Shown: positions 1 to 12,214, counted from the stretch's first letter. The stretch: 64,000 nucleotides of DNA from Lepas anatifera (GCA_034440635.1 JAOTON010000897.1:620001-684000); one strand, 5' to 3'. Notes: a model not told the origin generated them from the sequence alone. Numbers and translations: made by a program.

Positions 1-419
1 TACATGCCATTGTGTTATCGAACCTTCTTTGGCTTGGTGGCCTCAATATTGGCCTGATCGAAAATGTTTCTTAATTTATATTTTTCGTCAGGCTTTGGAT
101 CGCTGCTCGTAACTCTGCTTTGCCTCCGAAAATTTGATACGAGGGGGCGGGTGGTGCGAAATATCCTCCCAGCGGGCGCGAGTTAATGGTGAGAAGTGTG
201 TGAATAAGACGACTTGGTTTTTCCTGTGTCTATTCAATTGTAACAATTGAGTCAAGGTCTATTTCTTCCAGAATTGCCATTTGTTGTTTTTTTAACTGTT
301 GAGCTGTTTGCATTCTTATTTTAGTGTGTGCCATGTGTTTTGAAGCCATGATCTCGTACGTGTTACGCGTGGGGCCTTCTGTACTAATGCTGTGTGGGCG
401 GTGTACATGAATCAAAACA

Positions 420-1165
420 ATGTGGGGATACGGGAAATGATTATTGTGGTTTCCGCTATTTAAAAATCCTGATTACGAAACTATCAATTATTTTGTATCT
501 TCGGAATTTTAGAGGCCACTCTTATTATCGAAATAGGTCGTTCCGATAAAATGCTGCTTCACCTCTCTTTTCGAATCTATTTAAAGTTGAATGTTTTTAT
601 AATACCAATGTCTGTTCTCCTGTATTTGTATTTGAATTAATTTTAAAAACTTTTAAAATCTACAAAATGAAATAGTGTGCCCTAGAAATGGAAAAAACAT
701 AATTACTCAAGCCTTCAGCGCTTTCGTACCTCGGGTCTTGAGTCATTTTCTGCTTCAGCCCCAGGGTGACAAAACTTTTGCGTCAGATAGGTCACGTGAC
801 CCCGGTTTGAGAATTCCTAGACTTCTGATTGGTTAATTGTGATTTCTTTTAAGCCCTATATTTCTGTTTCAAAAGAGTTTTGGAATTTTGTTGTTCTAAA
901 GTAATTTTTATGTAGTAGTCCAAAGTTTTACATCACTGTTTAGGACAGATATGACCTAATTCTTAGAGAAATTGATAGCCATAGCCGTGTGTACGTCATA
1001 TACACCGATATGAGGTGTACCGGTAAAGTCGTCTAGAAATGTTGACTTTGAGAGCAATTTTAAGGCATTTGCAGGCCGAATTCAGAAAAACGCGAATAGG
1101 ACTTCTGAAACAACGTTTTGTGGCCTTTTGATCTAGCCAATAATTTTTTTCGCGTATCTCCCTTT
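420..1165 (+). repeat. Dispersed repeat family A, copy 1
   Basis: About 745 bp matching 23797-24491 plus 26156-26237 in the same orientation. Shared landmarks are GATTACGAAACT, CTTTCGTACCTC, TCACGTGACCCCGGT, TACATCACTGTTTAGGACA and AATAGGACTTCTGAAACAAC. No coding capacity, no terminal repeats seen. Type unknown. Confidence 0.75.
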
Positions 1166-2687
1166 AAGGAGTCAGTTCGCGCCTAAATAAACCTGACGAT
1201 GCAAGTGTTGTAAGTGCAGTTCTTACGGCGCTTCTCAAGTAACGACAAACACAGGAGAACCAGTCTGGCCTACTTGGCGCATTTTGCAGCAAGCGAAACA
1301 TGATGTGGTTGTGAGATCTTTAAAAAATGAGATGTTTGAACTCGCAGCAGCGTCGGAGCAGACGAATGACGTCACATGAAGTGTAAGGACGGCCACAGAC
1401 AAGGCACATGGCAGGGCGACCGGTTCGGACGGGTTAACGATATTTTGCAGCTAATCTCAAAGTGTTATCAATAGCTAGTTCCTTATTTGGCACCTTTTTC
1501 ATCGATTAATCTAAGTGCATTGTGATTAGGATGCGCCAGTCAACATAACTTGAGGTTGCCTAATCATTAATTCTTTTGCTGAAGAGCAGGATTTCGTCCA
1601 GAAATTATGACCATTGATATTCATTTCTAAGATGATGAAAGCAAAGACAAATAATGGCATATGCGCTCAGCATGAAAAGTTATGTTCTATAAATTAACAA
1701 GGCTGGTTTCCTCAAGCCTCCATACGCTGTTTCTACAGCAATATTAGACTCGCAGCTGAAACAATCATCACCATCCTGGTTGGGGTCTCAGGGTGCAATG
1801 CCAACAACCAATCAGAACGTGGCTTATGCTTATATGACGGGACACTAAATGGAGCACAGCAGGCGCCACGGTTCGTCTTCACCCAAGCAGAAGAGAGGGT
1901 GGAATGTGCGTGGCCCATACAGTCTCAACAGCATAATAATAAACTCTGATCTACAGCAAACGCCTACCGCCGGCCACAACTCCTCGCCCCCCCTCCCCCT
2001 CTCCCAGTTTTTGCTTCAGTCTACAATTTTGCGTCCTTGGAATCGTTGTTAAAACATAGATTGCCAGACGGGCAGGTTATTGTTAAAACTACGGGCAGGT
2101 CATTGTTAAACCTATCATTGTTAAAACTAGCGCGGCAGGTCAGACCGGCCTTCCCCACGCGCCTTGCCCTGGATTCCTTGCTAACAATATACGTCTCTCC
2201 TTTCCTTTAGCTTCAGCTTATCTGCTCTCAGATAAATTCAGGTCTCTGGTGAGGGAATAAAGGATAGTGTGTTAGAACAGATTCAAAGATTATCTTATGA
2301 ATATATGTGCATTTCAGTGAAAGAAGTTCATCAGGTTGTATACGGAGCAACTCGGCAAGGGCACTCGAAGACAAGAGCACACTTCCAACCAAACTAGCCT
2401 CTGAAAGAACAATCTATTTGCTTTGTCCACCGTTTTTGAACCTCAAGCGCCTTGCTTTAGTCCCCCCGGTCGATGACATCAAAATGCAAGCCGTTATCGT
2501 GAATCTCGCACCGTGCGCTGTACAGTAGCAATGGCTGCAACTGCAGCACGCGCGACGGACAGTGCAAGTTCAGTCGTAAAACGTGACTGAGCTATGCACG
2601 CCTAACTCTATCTGATAAGACCTCACTAATGCATCACATCCATATGTCCGGCACCCCCGGCCTTTGCCTACAGACTATACCGCGGTT
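1166..2687. other. No feature seen
   Basis: Only short frames. A C-rich tract (about 1985-2005) and a small repeated CATTGTTAAA motif near 2080-2125 are visible. Confidence 0.5.
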
Positions 2688-2695
2688 CGTCGAGA

Positions 2696-2879
2696 CATAG
2701 GCGGACCAGAGGGACAAGGGGGCACTTGCCCCTCCCCGATCGACCCCCTGCGCCCCCTGAAATGGTCACAGTGCCCCTGAAATGATGCTTCCCACCCCCC
2801 CACCCCCTCCCCGCAGGATGCAAGTATCGGTGCATCCATGATGTGATGGCCCCATCAAGCAGTCCTGGATCCGCCTATG
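2696..2879. mobile_element. MITE, family 2
   Basis: 184 bp with ends CATAGGCGGACCAG and, reversed, CATAGGCGGATCCAGG. The interior has the family's GATCGACCCCC and TGAAATGGTCAC boxes. The 8-bp flanks agree at only five positions, so the duplication is old or absent. Confidence 0.6.
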
Positions 2880-3167
2880 CCTCGGAATAACATGGAGCAC
2901 AGCATAGACAACACAGGACCAATGCACATAGCACGGCAAACAGGAGGTACAATGGTGTCCATGAATTAGTGTTAAAGAAACATGGGTACTTTATAGCGAT
3001 GCTCCAGGAGGTAGCATGGTAAAAATGCAAGTTCATTATTTCATCGCACTTCCCTCTTCCATTATACTTGTTTTGGACTTCGAAGAATTGCGCATTTTTG
3101 CTTCGAGATTTCGTTATACATATTTCAGTTGTAGGTAATTGAAATGTACTGTAATATACATATATAT

Positions 3168-3431
3168 CATATGCGGATCCAGGGGCAAACGGGGGCACGA
3201 GCCCCCCCCGATCGACCCTCGGTGCCCCCTGAAATGGTCACGGCGCCACTTTGAAATGTCGCTTTTTATTCCTCGTCCCTAGGGATGTAAGAATCGGCGC
3301 CCACCGATAGGATTTTGCGCCCACCTGATTGGTTTTTCCGGTAAAAAAAAGCATTCCCTGGTCCGGATGGCGCCCCGCCCTCTCCCTCCCCCGGAAGATG
3401 CCCCCGATCGGCAATCCTGGGTCCGCCTATG
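3168..3431. mobile_element. MITE, family 2
   Basis: 264 bp with ends CATATGCGGATCCAGG and, reversed, CATAGGCGGACCCAGG. The interior has the same GATCGACCCTC and TGAAATGGTCAC boxes as the copy at 2696. Flanks ATATATAT and ATAGATCT agree at six of eight positions. Confidence 0.65.
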
Positions 3432-3977
3432 ATAGATCTGTATATTTAGTATTATACATATGCAGTGCATGGAGTCAGCCTACCCAAGTATTCGATAAAA
3501 AGTGGTCTACGCTATCACCACGTTTCATAATTATGTGACGCTACAGTTATTTTATATCAAATCTACATCACAGAATAACGTTACGGTATTTTGTGTAGGT
3601 TGCATTATTATGGAATTTTACCTACGGATACGATAAAGAAAATGGTACGAAATCCATGGCTTGATAACTAGAATAAATCTGGGTATAACACAGTTAAAAA
3701 AATGACAGAAATATTTGCGCCACTGAAAAATGGAATAAATGCTCGGCAATGGCGCAACACACTTACTTTTGAGCAAACCACGCCATCCGAAAAAGAATGT
3801 GCCCGACGCTCACATTTTTGAAAACTCATCACGTGTCTTTTGGCTGGTGGTGTCGATGAGGTGCCGGTCACCGAGATCAATTGCAAAGTCTCTTATGACT
3901 ATGCCTTTTGATGGCTTAAAATCATCAGTCAAAAACGTTTGGTATGAGCCTGAAACTAGTTTCGCGGAATGCAATTT

Positions 3978-5222
3978 TTAAGACGTGCAATGCCAGGGGT
4001 CTGAGCCACCTTCACCCTGACGAGGGGGTGGGTTACGCCCCCCTAAAATCTAAAAACTACGCTAGTTAGCGAAAAAGTAAATGACGTTAAGTAGCACAAC
4101 CTAAGCTTTAAAGGAAGTGTTCTATACATTCTTTTGTGGAGTAAGATCTGACGGCATTGGAAGCCAAAAATGGCATAATATGGATATGGTGATGTAACTG
4201 AAATACAGTTCTTCAGTCCTACCATCTGATGTAGAAGAGATACAATATATAAGAATTCACTATCTGAAGTTTTTCTGCAAGCGACGTCGAATGATTAATA
4301 ATGTGACTATTCTAGGTCAAAGCTAAGATTTGACCTGACCTTGGATCAGGTCAATATTGAATTGGGTCAGAATGCATACCATTCAGTGGCGGATCTAGCC
4401 GGTTGGTTTGGGAGGGGCAAACCAAAGTCAAAAAGCAAAAAAACGTCGCGCAGTGAAAAATTGCGTTACAATATGCCTTTTCGGTAGAATTTTGGAAACT
4501 GGAGACGAAAAGCAAAAAAACGACACGGGGTGAAAAATATGGACTCAAGATACTTTTTTTCCTATCCAAGCCCCAATATTTACACTGACCTTCACTAATT
4601 CTGTTTGAAGTTGAGAGTTGAAGCACCAAAATCTTGCTTACAAGCTAAAAAGGAGTCGGGGAAAAAGGAGGCCGATCGCTGTGGGGGGCAAAAACATAGC
4701 TTTGCCCCGAGCTTTTCTGTTTGGGGGGCAATTGCCTTTTTATGCCCCCCCCTGGATCCGCCACTGATATCATTAGAACTGCAGAAGCGAGACAACCCCA
4801 ATGATTCCAAAATATAAAATTTAGCTCCGTTCCCAACAACATTATTATGTTTACCTATACATTTTATCGATACTTTTCCAACGGTGTCATCATGACTCAT
4901 AATTGACCTTAGGTCATCGACTTCAGAAATCCTAAAAAAATGATGTGTACTCAATCGGCCCTTTATTCAATACGAAATTTAGATTGATAAATTTAGCTGT
5001 TCCTTGCTCATGTTGTTTTCTTCTTTTTTGGAGATGAGGTCACTTGACCTGCACTGATGTCCTGACCTGAAATGACCTGAACCGAAAATGTTGACAGGAG
5101 TTGTAAAAAGCTTCAGAAAAAACTGTACTGGGTACAGCAGCGCTGCGCGTAGCCGTTTTCAAGACTTTGCGAAAAACCCAAGGGGTATGGTTACCCAACC
5201 CCCGCCCCGGCCATGCACGTAC
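3978..5222 (+). mobile_element. AGGTCA-rich element, older copy, interrupted by a MITE
   Basis: It begins TTAAGACGTGCAATGCC and ends with an inversely related stretch around CCGGCCATGCACGT. The interior shows the family's GAAAGCTC-, TTTGACCTGACC- and GCGCTGCGCG-type landmarks, the last at about 5140. A 383-bp MITE sits at 4384-4766. The right-hand TTAA has been lost. Confidence 0.6.
4384..4766. mobile_element. hAT-like MITE, family 1
   Basis: 383 bp. Ends are CAGTGGCGGATCTAG and, reversed, CAGTGGCGGATCCAG. It is flanked by ATACCATT (4376-4383) and ATATCATT (4767-4774), an 8-bp target duplication with one difference. 8-bp duplications are typical of hAT elements. No coding sequence. Confidence 0.8.
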
Positions 5223-6236
5223 TCGGTACGAAGTCGGTCAGGTGCACCAACTGTAAGTACCGTTAGAGACAAAATTCTGAAGCGCTTCTTTCCAACTCAC
5301 TTATCCAGCATCTGCAGAGAGATCATTATCATATCACAACCCTCATTACTACACAAAAGAGAAATGCTGTTTATCTGATGGCCATTTCGTATTACAATTT
5401 GGGTAAGGAAAATACAATAATGCTATTTTATTTTTTGCATTAAGCTCATTAATGTATTCCAAAAATTTGGCCAATCTTTACAGGTGCGGTTCGGCTATAC
5501 AAAGATAAATGTTCGGCGCTGCAACAACGAAACAATTATTCTGCAAATTAACATCAACCATATCTCTGTTTTCAGTTTATCAGCATATCAGAAGCGTTAT
5601 ACACTTTCAGCTATACCTGAAGATAAGCCGACAACTATAGTTGTCGGCATAAACAGGATACGGAATAAAACAATTGTTACGCATATTTGCCATGTGCTAT
5701 CTCATTGCCTATTGTCATGACCGTGGCTTGAGCACTTAAGCTTGAAGTGCATTTGCTAGCCCGCCGGAATCGACAATAAAATTTCTGAAAGCCTTGGCAA
5801 TGGTCAAACGATGACAGGCGTGCCGCTTCTTACACCGAGAGCTTTTTCGGGGCCGACACTTCCCCTGAATCAAAATATTGTTATTGGAAAATTTGTGGAC
5901 GTCCGTAGTGCATTCCAACATAGACATGTACTATGACTTCATCTATGTGGCATCTCTAGTTTGTTTTGAGCCCCCCCCTCCACACCTACGGTTCATATTG
6001 CATAAACCATGCACCTCGAGGAAGGCTAGTGACTCGAATAGTTCGTCAGCGGGCACAATGACCCGGTGTGAGGTAGAGCTGAGGGTGTAAAATTAATTTT
6101 CAAATAATAAATATCAGGCCGACATAAAATCAAGCAAAATACATCATAGAAAGAGAAAACATGGACGGGGAGTGTAAAACCAGATCACTGAAGGATCATT
6201 CTTCGGATTTAAACTATAAGACACACTGGCATGTTA
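5223..6236. other. No feature seen
   Basis: AT-rich sequence. CGACAACTATAGTTGTCG at 5629-5646 is a perfect 18-bp palindrome. A minus frame at 5736-5927 is Cys/Lys/Arg-rich, but no domain was recognised. Confidence 0.4.
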
Positions 6237-6391
6237 GGGATTTCGCGAAATCCCTGAAAAGCATTCAGGTAGTTCGCAAAACCACTGAAGTTTCAGTGAG
6301 TTCGCGAAATCCCTAGGGAGTTCGCGAACTCCATGGCTGGTCATTGATTTCGCGAAATCCCTAGGGAGTTCGCGAAATCCCGGATTTCGCA
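6237..6391. repeat. Cluster of TTCGCGAA palindromes
   Basis: Perfect palindromes include GGGATTTCGCGAAATCCC (6237-6254) and GGAGTTCGCGAACTCC (6317-6332), with further TTCGCGAA centres near 6301-6308, 6349-6356 and 6369-6376 and CCCTAGGG joints between them. The cluster ends about 14 bp before a (TA)n tract. Function unknown. Confidence 0.85.
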
Positions 6392-6401
6392 CTTTCCCTG
6401 T

Positions 6402-6404
<3 letters not shown>

Positions 6405-6464
<60 letters not shown>
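6405..6464. repeat. (TA)n microsatellite
   Basis: About 30 uninterrupted AT units immediately left of a short GC-rich segment. Confidence 0.98.
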
Positions 6465-6466
<2 letters not shown>

Positions 6467-6623
6467 GGGCGCGGTAGTGGGTGGTCAGCGTAGCTGTCGC
6501 CACGCGCCGACCCGGGTTCAGGCCCGGCGGTTCCTGAACAGGAGAGCTGGCTCCCGAGACCCTTCCAACAGGGAAAGAGTTGGGCCATATGACCCTGGCG
6601 TTGGTGCGTCGATAAGCCCAATA

Positions 6624-6628
<5 letters not shown>
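6465..6628 (+). repeat. Possible tRNA-derived SINE fragment between two (TA)n tracts
   Basis: A 164-bp GC-rich segment. GGTGGTCAGCGTAGCTGTCG resembles a degenerate A box, and GGGTTCAGGCCC about 30 bp on resembles a B box. It does not fold as an obvious intact tRNA. Family assignment would need other copies. Confidence 0.35.

Positions 6629-6709
<81 letters not shown>
6629..6709. repeat. (TA)n microsatellite
   Basis: About 40 TA units. Short open frames rich in alternating Tyr and Ile across it are artefacts. Confidence 0.98.
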
Positions 6710-6711
<2 letters not shown>

Positions 6712-7631
6712 TGTTTTAATCAATGATTTCTTTAACAGTCTCAGAAATTTTAAAAGTAAGCTGATTCTATCAATTTGTTGTGTGGACTAGCTGATAGTTG
6801 GTATCCTGAATCCTGATAGTCTATATCTTGAAAGATCAGTTCATAATTTGATAAGCGGAAAATTTCCCTTTGCCTCTCTCTGAGCATATATAAGTGCATT
6901 TTACACATACAAGCAGGGGGTACAAGTCACATTTTTCGCCTTTTTGCAAAGTGAAAAACCTAATGTAAATGAAGGCAATACACCCCATAAGTTCAGCCAG
7001 AAGGACGACCGACATTGACATCAACAACTTAGGGATTTGTTAGGGGTTCCAACTTCCCAACACTAACTCAACGCCGATGTTATGACTGAACCATGGCCCA
7101 GCAAGGCACGGCCCCAGGACCTGACGTAGGCGCTTCCGGCAGGACGCTCCACTCACCATACATCCCAACCGGAATTCAGTCCAACAAATGCTTTTCGCTG
7201 GCACTTTGCATGAGTCTGAACATGAGCTTGTGCTGTATTATGTTTGCAGTTATTTGTGAAAACAAAATAGAATTGGAGCTATTTAAGTTTCCAAATCTGA
7301 TCTGGGTCCTTGGATCAAATAAAAAAAAATCTGGCTAAGCAAAAAGGCTTTCAAAGGGCACACTTTTTCAAAGAAAATCGGGTCATACGGATGATATTGT
7401 ATAGGTGCGTTAAATTTGCGCTCAACCCCCTAATCCAGAAGCACAGCATTGAGACAGCATGATGGTAGCTTGTAGAAAAAGGTAAAGAAGCTTATGTATC
7501 TTGTGGTGTATTTGCGAGTCGGCCACAGGACGCGTAAGATTGCCACCTCCTGTGGCCTAATTTGGTCTAAGGTCATACCTTTGGATTGCAGATGGTGGCA
7601 TACAGGTGTACAGATTTCAGTGGTTACTCAC

Positions 7632-7705
7632 CTCACCGGTGGCGGCGCTGGGGTAAACTCGGTCAGGTCCACATCCTCCACCTGGTTCAACGTCACGCGA
7701 TTCTC
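7632..7705 (-). CDS. Candidate exon with VEDVDLTEFTPAPPP
   Basis: A 74-nt block with a good acceptor (TCCTTGCTTGCAG) and an AG|GTGAGT donor (7631-7626). In frame 0 it encodes ENRVTLNQ then VEDVDLTEFTPAPPP, acidic then proline-rich. It cannot be joined directly to 8732-8784: that junction gives an in-frame stop, so an unseen exon of length 3n+1 would have to lie between (8527-8560 has the right length but a poor donor). A further block at 7157-7232 has a GTGAGT donor and a compatible phase, but I am not confident enough in it to list it. Confidence 0.5.
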
Positions 7706-8731
7706 CTGCAAGCAAGGACATCTGTCATCTCACTGATTGCTGTGCCAGAGTAATCACAACACACACAGCAAATGTGAGTTTTAGATTACTTATCATAAAC
7801 CTTAAAAGAAACTGAATGCTAAAATGCAGATATGCAAATCGGCCAGACGCATTACAGAGGTATTTTTGGCAGGTTCTTGCAAATCAATACTTGGAAACAG
7901 AAACGGTAATTTGATACTGGAGATTCTGAAAGTATTACTATTCGTGATAGCAGGATTTTTTAGGAACGGAGTACTCAGAGCTGTGCAAATGTTTTCCATT
8001 TATGGCGAGGGAAAGGCCGACTGGTTTCTGAAAATGTTCTAAAACTACAGGTCATAGCAGAAGGGGCCAAATCTGCCTCCGACCTGCAATCGAAAAACCA
8101 TATCTTATTGATGTAACCGATGATACAGCTATTTCTGTGACACATTATTCAACATACCTATGATTCCACTCATGATACGGACCATTGTTATGCAGCTAAG
8201 TGTCCACACAAGGCACGTTGGTTACACAACACGGGCGCTCGACGAGGACAGGGCGGAATAAGTTTCCCTCGGATCCATAGGGAGCTACGCATGGGTAGCG
8301 TATAATAGTCATAGCCTCGCGCGGTGAGTTGCGCCTCCACAAAATGGGAGGGCAGCTGTCTGTACAGCTGACGACTTAAAACTGTGGGGCGCCACCCAAA
8401 TACCCCGCCAGCTGACAGCTAACAAACCTGTAAACAAAGTTAGCACGAGCGAGGCATTGTTTCGCGTCGCCGCAACTATTTGTTTACGCACGACCACGGA
8501 TGAGCCTGACGCGGACAGCGGCCAACCTCAGTCTTCCAAAGGAGGACGTTAACGCCAGGCCTGAGCATGGTGAACGTGGTCAATTGTGTTCAGTGCTTTT
8601 CACTGGACCAGTTTTCTCAGCCCGCAATAAAACAGCGCAGGAAACATCCGTCAGTGATGTTTTGGCTCCCAATGCTCCCTACAAATACGGACTGGTGCAC
8701 AGTGCACTCAGAGTTTCCTGATGTTACGTAC

Positions 8732-8784
8732 CACTGAACGGGAGGGTAGACCTCGAAAATCTCCTCAGTTAGGATCCCAGTGAT
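8732..8784 (-). CDS. Candidate exon with EEIFEVYPPVQ, same gene
   Basis: A 53-nt exon, open in only one frame, with a GTACGT donor (8731-8726) and an acceptor ending GGATGGGGCAG that has a poor pyrimidine tract. It encodes ITGILTEEIFEVYPPVQ and leaves TG. Phase 0 entry matches the exon at 12487-12562. If the donor is not used, the frame runs on for about 40 residues to a stop at 8617-8619. Confidence 0.5.
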
Positions 8785-9171
8785 CTGCCCCATCCACCAT
8801 AATATTGGGAGAATGTGATATTTTGAAAAGTGCAACTTTTCCAAATAAATGTCAAGCGGAAGCCGCCGTGCTATATTCTCTCTATTCTCGAAGATTGTTT
8901 TCTGAATACGGGGTTCGTTATATCAATAATATTCAGATAAGATTTCGAGATTTCATGCGCGAAACAAACTACAAAATGATGCTGTCAAAAAAATCTGGGA
9001 TCGAAACTTTGGATTTCATATTTGTTTGCGTTGGCATGAGCAACACTTAAAGGGATTGATGCAGCTGGGTTTCCTAGGATAATATGACATGTTACCTCTA
9101 GACTCTTGTTCCCCTGATCACCGCGATAGAAACAGGACTTTTTCCAAATATTGGTGAATATGGTTTATCTG

Positions 9172-9560
9172 TTGTGGGGGATCAAGGGGAGGCAAAATGG
9201 CATTTTCCCACCCCCGAAACGGAAAGGCTCGGGGCAAAACTATGTTTTTGTCCCCCCCCTCCCGAGCTGTCGACATACTTTTTGCCCAGATTCCTTTTTA
9301 GTTTATAAGCAGGGTTTTGGTACTTTAACTCTCAACTTCAAACAGAACCAGTCAACTTCAGTGTAAACATTGGGCCTTGGATAGCAAAACCAAGCATTTT
9401 TTGGCCACGTGTTTCACCCGTTTTTTTGTGCTTGTTGACATTTTGACATACCACCAAAACCTACCGTCTAGTTAAATTGGGGAATACTCTCACCGCGTAA
9501 CATTTTTTTGTTGTTTATCGATTTTGGCTCCCCCGAACCTACTGGTTAGATCCATCACTG
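9172..9560. mobile_element. hAT-like MITE, family 1, second copy in reverse
   Basis: 389 bp, in the opposite orientation to 4384-4766. The shared interior includes a CTCTCAACTTCAAACAGAA block. The right end, reversed, is CAGTGATGGATCTAACC; the left end is degenerate (TTGTGGGGGATCAAG). Flanks TTTATCTG (9164-9171) and TATATCTG (9561-9568) form an 8-bp duplication with one mismatch. Confidence 0.75.
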
Positions 9561-9568
9561 TATATCTG

Positions 9569-11957
9569 TGCTTTATAACATCAAATATCTGACCCGGCAG
9601 CCATACACAAAAGCTCGAATACACACAAAATTGAATATTTTAATATTACACCTATTGTGCATATTTTCATTCATGGCAAGATGAAAAACTGTAAAAATAA
9701 AATCCGAAATCCCGGCATGATTTCAGCTAAATTCCGGCCGGATTTCAGATCCCGGTAAAACGACAAAGCCGGCCGGATAATCCGATCGGAACCGGAATCC
9801 GGTGCATCTCTGGATTTGAATTAACACGAGGTTACCGTGTTCATACATCGGCCGGCCACAGCCGTGCCATGTCGGTTGGTACCGTGCTGTCGCGGTCTAC
9901 CGAGGTCGGTCTCCATCGGCAACCGACCAGCACGTGATGACGTCACAGGCCAGCGCCGCCGGCGCTTTAGAGCCGAGTTGGCATTAAGAGTGAGGGAACG
10001 TCACAGCACGGCCGATGCCAGAGGTCTGCTGGCAAACGGCGCCGACGCGAGCAGCTCCACTCTGTCCAGCAGAAGAGTGTACTGGGTGGCTGAGGACGTA
10101 ATGGAAGCATCCCCAAGAATAAGTGATTTGGAAGGGAAATATATATGGTACCATAGTTTCACTAAACACCAAAGCTGGGGGCTATAATTTGGCGATTTGG
10201 AGGGTAAAAAGCACACATCTGATTCCTGATTCTATGGGGAGGGGGGTGAGATGGAGAATATGCGATAACTAGGCATCGTCCTCGCGAAAGAGCCAGGGAG
10301 GGGATCACATGTGTATTGTTTTATCTCCTCTACTTTGCCTTTTATTGGGGTCATCCCGTGGGCAATGAATTAAATAAATACAAAATACAAATACACATCC
10401 CCCGGTCGCCGCCAGTCGTATTCAGACTTAGCGACATTTCAGTTCATGGGGTGCCATGGTGCACAGGCGGCTTCAGGAATTCCGATCGGGGGAGGAACTT
10501 GGTCGGGGGGGCGGTGCCGTCCGGACCAGGCATAATCCATCAGGTGGGCGCCAAATCTTATTGTGGGAGTGCCCATACTCGCATCCTGAGGGGGAGGGGG
10601 ATGGGAAACGACCTTTCAGGGGGTACCGTGACCATTTCAGGGTGCGCCGAGGGTCAGTCGGAAGGGGAGTGCCTCCCTACCCCTGGATCCGCCTATGCTA
10701 TGGCGCAGTAATGAGACATCGGCGCTCAATACCATATTATCCAGATTTGCTCCTCTGATTCGCCTGGGTAAAAACAAACAATAACAGCCTTCCGAGAAAT
10801 TTGCAAGTGATGAGTCTCTAGTGCCTTTTGATTATGTCGGCCAAAGACAGAACCACCATCATTTGCTTTTGTGCGAGGGAGATATAGCAAGACAGGTATG
10901 GTTGCCTCTGCACAGATGAGAATAGTCAAATTTGGACCCCTGGTGTTTTCCTGAGTGGCCGGAGAACGTCGGCACACAGTACCGGCGCATTTTATATCTA
11001 CAGCTGCTCGTGGATTTGTTTGAATATTTCCTCTTAATTTCATAGCAAAATTGTGTTGAGCCAGACTAATCACAAAACTAATTTAATCAGAGTTCCCTCT
11101 CAGAAGTCAGAACTTGTACTGTTTCTACAAATTCCTACCGAAAGATCTGAAACTGCTTTGTCGTCCCAGGGATACAAATTATTGTGTTATTGAGGAATGT
11201 TCGGATATTCTAACCTGCGGCCACTTCAAGTCCGCGACCCCCCCCCAACACTTATAAGTCTGTGGAGACAATCGGAGGAATTTTAAAGTGGCTGTTTTTC
11301 TCGGTACATAAACATCTCAAATCAGCTCAAATTTACTTGGGAATTCCAATGGCATCAGTTCGAGGCCAATTTCCGAAGCACAATATAAATTATCGACACG
11401 TCCTCCATGACAAGTAACATGCGGTCAAGAAAACAATGAACGACGACATAGTTCAGCCAGTAAGATAGGCCTGAATAATGATTAAACTTTCGTCTGGCCA
11501 TGTTTGTACTGCATTCTGTGTTGCCGAGGTTACATAATGACCACACTAGGTCAATTCGTTACGGTGAGGTCAGGTCAACAGTGGAATTTCCTTGGTGCCT
11601 CAACCAATTCCGTATACTTTCTGTTTCCGAGGTTCTCAGTGAAATAGTCAACACGCATAATATACGAATTGGACATCGGCTGACCACAATAGATGAGCTC
11701 CTTGGGGGCAATAGGGGCAGGTCGATACCGGAAACTCTGGGTCCGCCCGTCTGCAAGCTCAGTGTCACCCCTCGTGAAATGCGGAGGAGGCCATCGGTGG
11801 TATTCTCAAACACATACCCTTTAAAAAATTAAAACATGACCAAGGGCTCTCATGATTTTAGACTCACTGAACTTCCTACTTTCAAATATTTCGGACACAA
11901 AACTAACAAATGATGCCTTCCAAAGGCTGGACCCCGCAAAGGTAATCTAACGTCTAG
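9569..11957. other. Unassigned, apart from the MITE at 10462-10697
   Basis: 9700-9800 has CCGGCCGGAT-type inverted words. 9837-10187 is a stop-poor CpG-rich stretch with no recognisable domain. Two AGGTCA words occur near 11550-11580. Confidence 0.4.
10462..10697. mobile_element. MITE, family 2
   Basis: 236 bp, ends CACAGGCGGCTTCAGG and, reversed, CATAGGCGGATCCAGG. Flanks CCATGGTG and CTATGGCG agree at six of eight positions. Two overlapping open frames across it are chance frames in GC-rich sequence. Confidence 0.7.
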
Positions 11958-12202
11958 TTAAAGCAGTAGAGATATCACATGGTACTCCTGCTTCCTACTT
12001 AAAGCAGTAGAGATATCACATGGTACTCCTGCCTCCTACTTAAAGCAGTAGAGATATCACATGGCACTCCTGCCTCCTACCTAAAGCAGTAGAGATATCA
12101 CATGGTACTCCTGCCTCCTACTTAAAGCAGTAGAGATATCACATGGTACTCCTGCCTCCTACTTAAAGCAGTAGAGATATCACATGGTACTCCTGCCTCC
12201 TA
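11958..12202 (+). repeat. 41-bp tandem repeat, six copies
   Basis: The unit starts TTAAAGCAGTAGAGATATCA and ends CTGCCTCCTAC. Copies begin at 11958, 11999, 12040, 12081, 12122 and 12163 and differ at only a few positions, so the array is young or homogenised. Each unit carries GATATC. Confidence 0.95.
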
Positions 12203-12214
12203 TTGTTGTCCGAC

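Noticed and set aside
6234..6719. Frames with long Tyr-Ile runs
   Set aside because: They are translations of (TA)n microsatellites.
9837..10187. 116-codon Arg-rich frame
   Set aside because: CpG-rich, stop-poor sequence, no splice or domain support. Opposite-strand frames are equally open.
11958..12202. CRISPR-like array
   Set aside because: The units are contiguous with no variable spacers, and the DNA is animal.
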